Shown here piece by piece: positions 62,431 to 64,000 of a stretch of 64,000 nt of DNA (positions within the stretch are counted from its first letter, which is position 1; each line of letters starts with the position of its first letter). Source of the DNA: Pseudonocardia sp. TRM90224 (GTDB lineage: Bacteria; Actinomycetota; Actinomycetes; Mycobacteriales; Pseudonocardiaceae); assembly GCF_021245725.1 (NCBI RefSeq), contig NZ_JAJGSX010000005.1, positions 186,001 to 250,000 on the forward strand, read 5' to 3'. Position numbers and translations under genes: made by a program. The notes under the pieces were generated by a model. The model made no database searches and had not been told where the DNA came from. It was given only the letters and a program-made list of their open reading frames with translations.

Positions 62431-63858
62431 ATGGCACTTTCCACCCCCCTGGAACCGGCCGCGAACCGGGGGCTCACGCCGGCCGGCCTGACCACCGTCC
62501 TCCTTGGCGCCGCGCTGGCGCCGCTCGACTTCTTCATCGTCAACGTCGCGCTGCCCACGATCGGCGCCGACCTCCGGGCGCCCGCGGCCACGCTGGAGTG
62601 GATCGTCGCCGGCTACGGCATCGCGTTCGCGCTGCTGCTGGTCGTCGGCGGGCGGCTCGGCGACGCATTCGGGCGGCGCAGGCTGTTCGTCATCGGGCTG
62701 GGCGCGTTCACGATCACGTCGCTGATCTGCGGGCTGGCGCCGGACGCCGCGACGCTGGTCGTGGCCCGGGTGGCGCAGGGCGTCGCCGCCGGGCTGATGG
62801 TCCCGCAGGTGCTCTCGATCATCCAGACCAGCGCGTCCGGGGAGCGGCGCTCGCGCATGCTCGGGTTCTACGGCGCCACCGCCGGCGTCGCGATGGTGAT
62901 CGGGCAGGTGCTCGGCGGCGTGCTCGTCACGGCCGACCTCGGCGGCGTCGGGTGGCGGCTGATCTTCCTGGTGAACGTGCCGATCGGGTTGCTCGGGCTC
63001 GTCACGGCGCGCTGGACGCTGCCCGAGTCGCGGTCGCGCGAGCCGCTGGGCATCGACGTGCGGGGGACGCTCCTGCTCGGGCTCACCCTGCTGACGCTGC
63101 TCGTGCCGCTGCTGGAGGGCCGCGAGCTGGGCTGGCCGTGGTGGTGCTGGGTGCTGCTGGCGGTGTGCCCGTTCGCCGCGGTGGCGTTCGTGCGGGCCGA
63201 GCGGCAGCTGGAGCGCGGTGGCGCGGTGCCGCTGCTGCCGATGTCGTTGCTGCAGGTCCCGAGCATGCGCAGAGGGCTGGCCATCGCCGCGGCGTTCTTC
63301 GCGGGGTTCGGCGCGTTCCTCTTCGCCGTCACGCTGACCGTCCAGGAGAGCCTCGGCTTCGGGCCGCTCGGCTCGGGCCTGGCGCTCGCGCCGCTCGCCC
63401 TCGCCTTCCTGGTCACGTCGCTGCTCGGCACCGGTCTCGTCACCCGCTTCGGGCGGCGGGTGGTCGTCGTCGGCGCGGTGGTGCAGGCGGTGGGGCTGCT
63501 CGTACTGATCGCGACGACGCTCGTCGCGTGGCCCGACCTCACGGTGCTCGCGCTCGTGCCCGGCTCGGTGATCTGCGGGATCGGGCAGGGGCTCGTCGCG
63601 CCGACGCTGTTCCGGGTGATCCTCTCCGGCGTGCCGGCCGAGAGCGCGGGGGCCGGGAGCGGGGCGCTGGCGACCACGCAGCAGACAGCGCTCGCGCTCG
63701 GCGTCGGACTGCTCGGCTCGCTGTTCGTCGCGCTGCGCGAGCCGGGGGTGCTGGGGCCGGAGGCGACGCTGGTGCTGATCGTCGGACTGCAGGTGATCAT
63801 GGTGGTCGGGATCGCCGTCGCCGCGCGCCGGCTGCCCGACCCGCGCGCGGGGCGGTGA
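62431..63858 (+). CDS. MFS transporter, DHA2 (14-helix) drug-efflux type
   Basis: About 475 residues, 14 membrane helices. DFFIVNVALPTIGADL gives motif D1, RLGDAFGRRRLF motif A, and GGVLVTADLGGVGWRLIFLV motif C. Exports a small hydrophobic compound by proton exchange. ATG 62431 follows the operator region; GTG 62422 is possible. Under control of the divergent XRE regulator on the evidence of position. Confidence 0.9.
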   Translation: MALSTPLEPAANRGLTPAGLTTVLLGAALAPLDFFIVNVALPTIGADLRAPAATLEWIVAGYGIAFALLLVVGGRLGDAFGRRRLFVIGLGAFTITSLICGLAPDAATLVVARVAQGVAAGLMVPQVLSIIQTSASGERRSRMLGFYGATAGVAMVIGQVLGGVLVTADLGGVGWRLIFLVNVPIGLLGLVTARWTLPESRSREPLGIDVRGTLLLGLTLLTLLVPLLEGRELGWPWWCWVLLAVCPFAAVAFVRAERQLERGGAVPLLPMSLLQVPSMRRGLAIAAAFFAGFGAFLFAVTLTVQESLGFGPLGSGLALAPLALAFLVTSLLGTGLVTRFGRRVVVVGAVVQAVGLLVLIATTLVAWPDLTVLALVPGSVICGIGQGLVAPTLFRVILSGVPAESAGAGSGALATTQQTALALGVGLLGSLFVALREPGVLGPEATLVLIVGLQVIMVVGIAVAARRLPDPRAGR

Positions 63859-63890
63859 GGAGCCGCGAGCGCCCCGGGAGATGGCAGCAA

Positions 63891-63966
63891 TGCGTGCGTT
63901 CCGCACGCGTGGGCAGGAAAGCCACTTTCCGGCCCTCACAGGGCAGGAAAGTGGCTTTCCTGCCCT
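63891..63966. repeat. Family A palindrome, copy A8
   Basis: Identical to 3229-3304 over 76 bases, including the GCGTGCG-TTC-CGCACGC leading hairpin and the CACTTTCCGG variant arm. Lies after the MFS gene; the next gene is beyond the window. Confidence 0.9.
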
Positions 63967-64000
63967 CCCCGGGCTCCGGTGCCCGGGGACGTCAGCGGGC

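Overview
This is 64 kb of very GC-rich actinobacterial chromosome. Starts are mostly GTG or ATG, and many genes look leaderless: a TANNNT hexamer lies 6-8 bases before the start codon. From about 9.7 to 47.5 kb the gene content and order closely follow the Mycobacterium tuberculosis Rv2170-Rv2196 neighbourhood (lppM, metF-like, idsA2-like, mannosyltransferase, Rv2175c, pknL, aroG, orn-like exonuclease, acyltransferase, ArsA-like, SRPBCC, fadD15, pimB', ripC, exonuclease/UvrC, trpD, ctaE-qcrCAB). Carotenoid genes and a proline-rich, non-mycobacterial accessory content point to a Pseudonocardiales member. The genus (Pseudonocardia-like) is inference only. I see no rRNA, tRNA, transposase, integrase or CRISPR array.

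Layout. 0-7.5 kb: DUF58/transglutaminase pair, TetR with a divergent DUF418 membrane protein, DUF3040, a methyltransferase and an orphan ParA-like ATPase. 7.55-8.70 kb: a 1.15-kb non-coding island of hairpins bracketed by 60-bp direct repeats. 8.7-21.8 kb: HEPN/DUF6504, GNAT, LppM, MetF, a crtE-crtI-mannosyltransferase-crtB operon, Rv2175c/PknL, DAHP synthase and a 3' exonuclease. 21.9-25 kb: a sugar ABC importer without its own ATPase. 25-34.9 kb: membrane proteins, an acyltransferase, a ROK/ArsA/SRPBCC/phosphoesterase operon on the minus strand, FadD and PimB. 34.9-42.6 kb: NlpC/P60 hydrolase, two small genes, NYN protein, exonuclease/UvrC-like, Lrp-like, a kinase-like phosphotransferase and TrpD. 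42.5-47.5 kb: a degenerate receiver and the cytochrome bcc-aa3 genes. 47.8-64 kb: LLM oxidoreductase, VapBC, epimerase, an ACT-like protein behind a probable Leu/Val attenuator, two DUF4190 proteins, fatty-acid and crotonase genes, DICT and GlxA regulators, a winged-helix glycosylase-like protein, and XRE regulator with a DHA2 efflux pump.

The most distinctive feature is a set of palindromic repeats in the gaps. Family A (core CAGGAAAG-CCA-CTTTCCTG, often two in opposed orientation) and family B (CCCCACCGTTTTG...CAAAACGGTGGGG) sit at most convergent gene ends that have room, which suggests mobile bidirectional terminators. Two family A copies 60 kb apart are identical over 76 bases. Family C (about 160-bp near-perfect palindromes) occurs three times between 43 and 53 kb. 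Family D is a 21-22-bp tandem repeat, including an array with six units one way and four the other. Other candidates for follow-up are the Leu/Val-rich leader peptide at 50.5 kb, the coupled upstream ORF before crtE, and paired operators at 3.96 and 62.4 kb.
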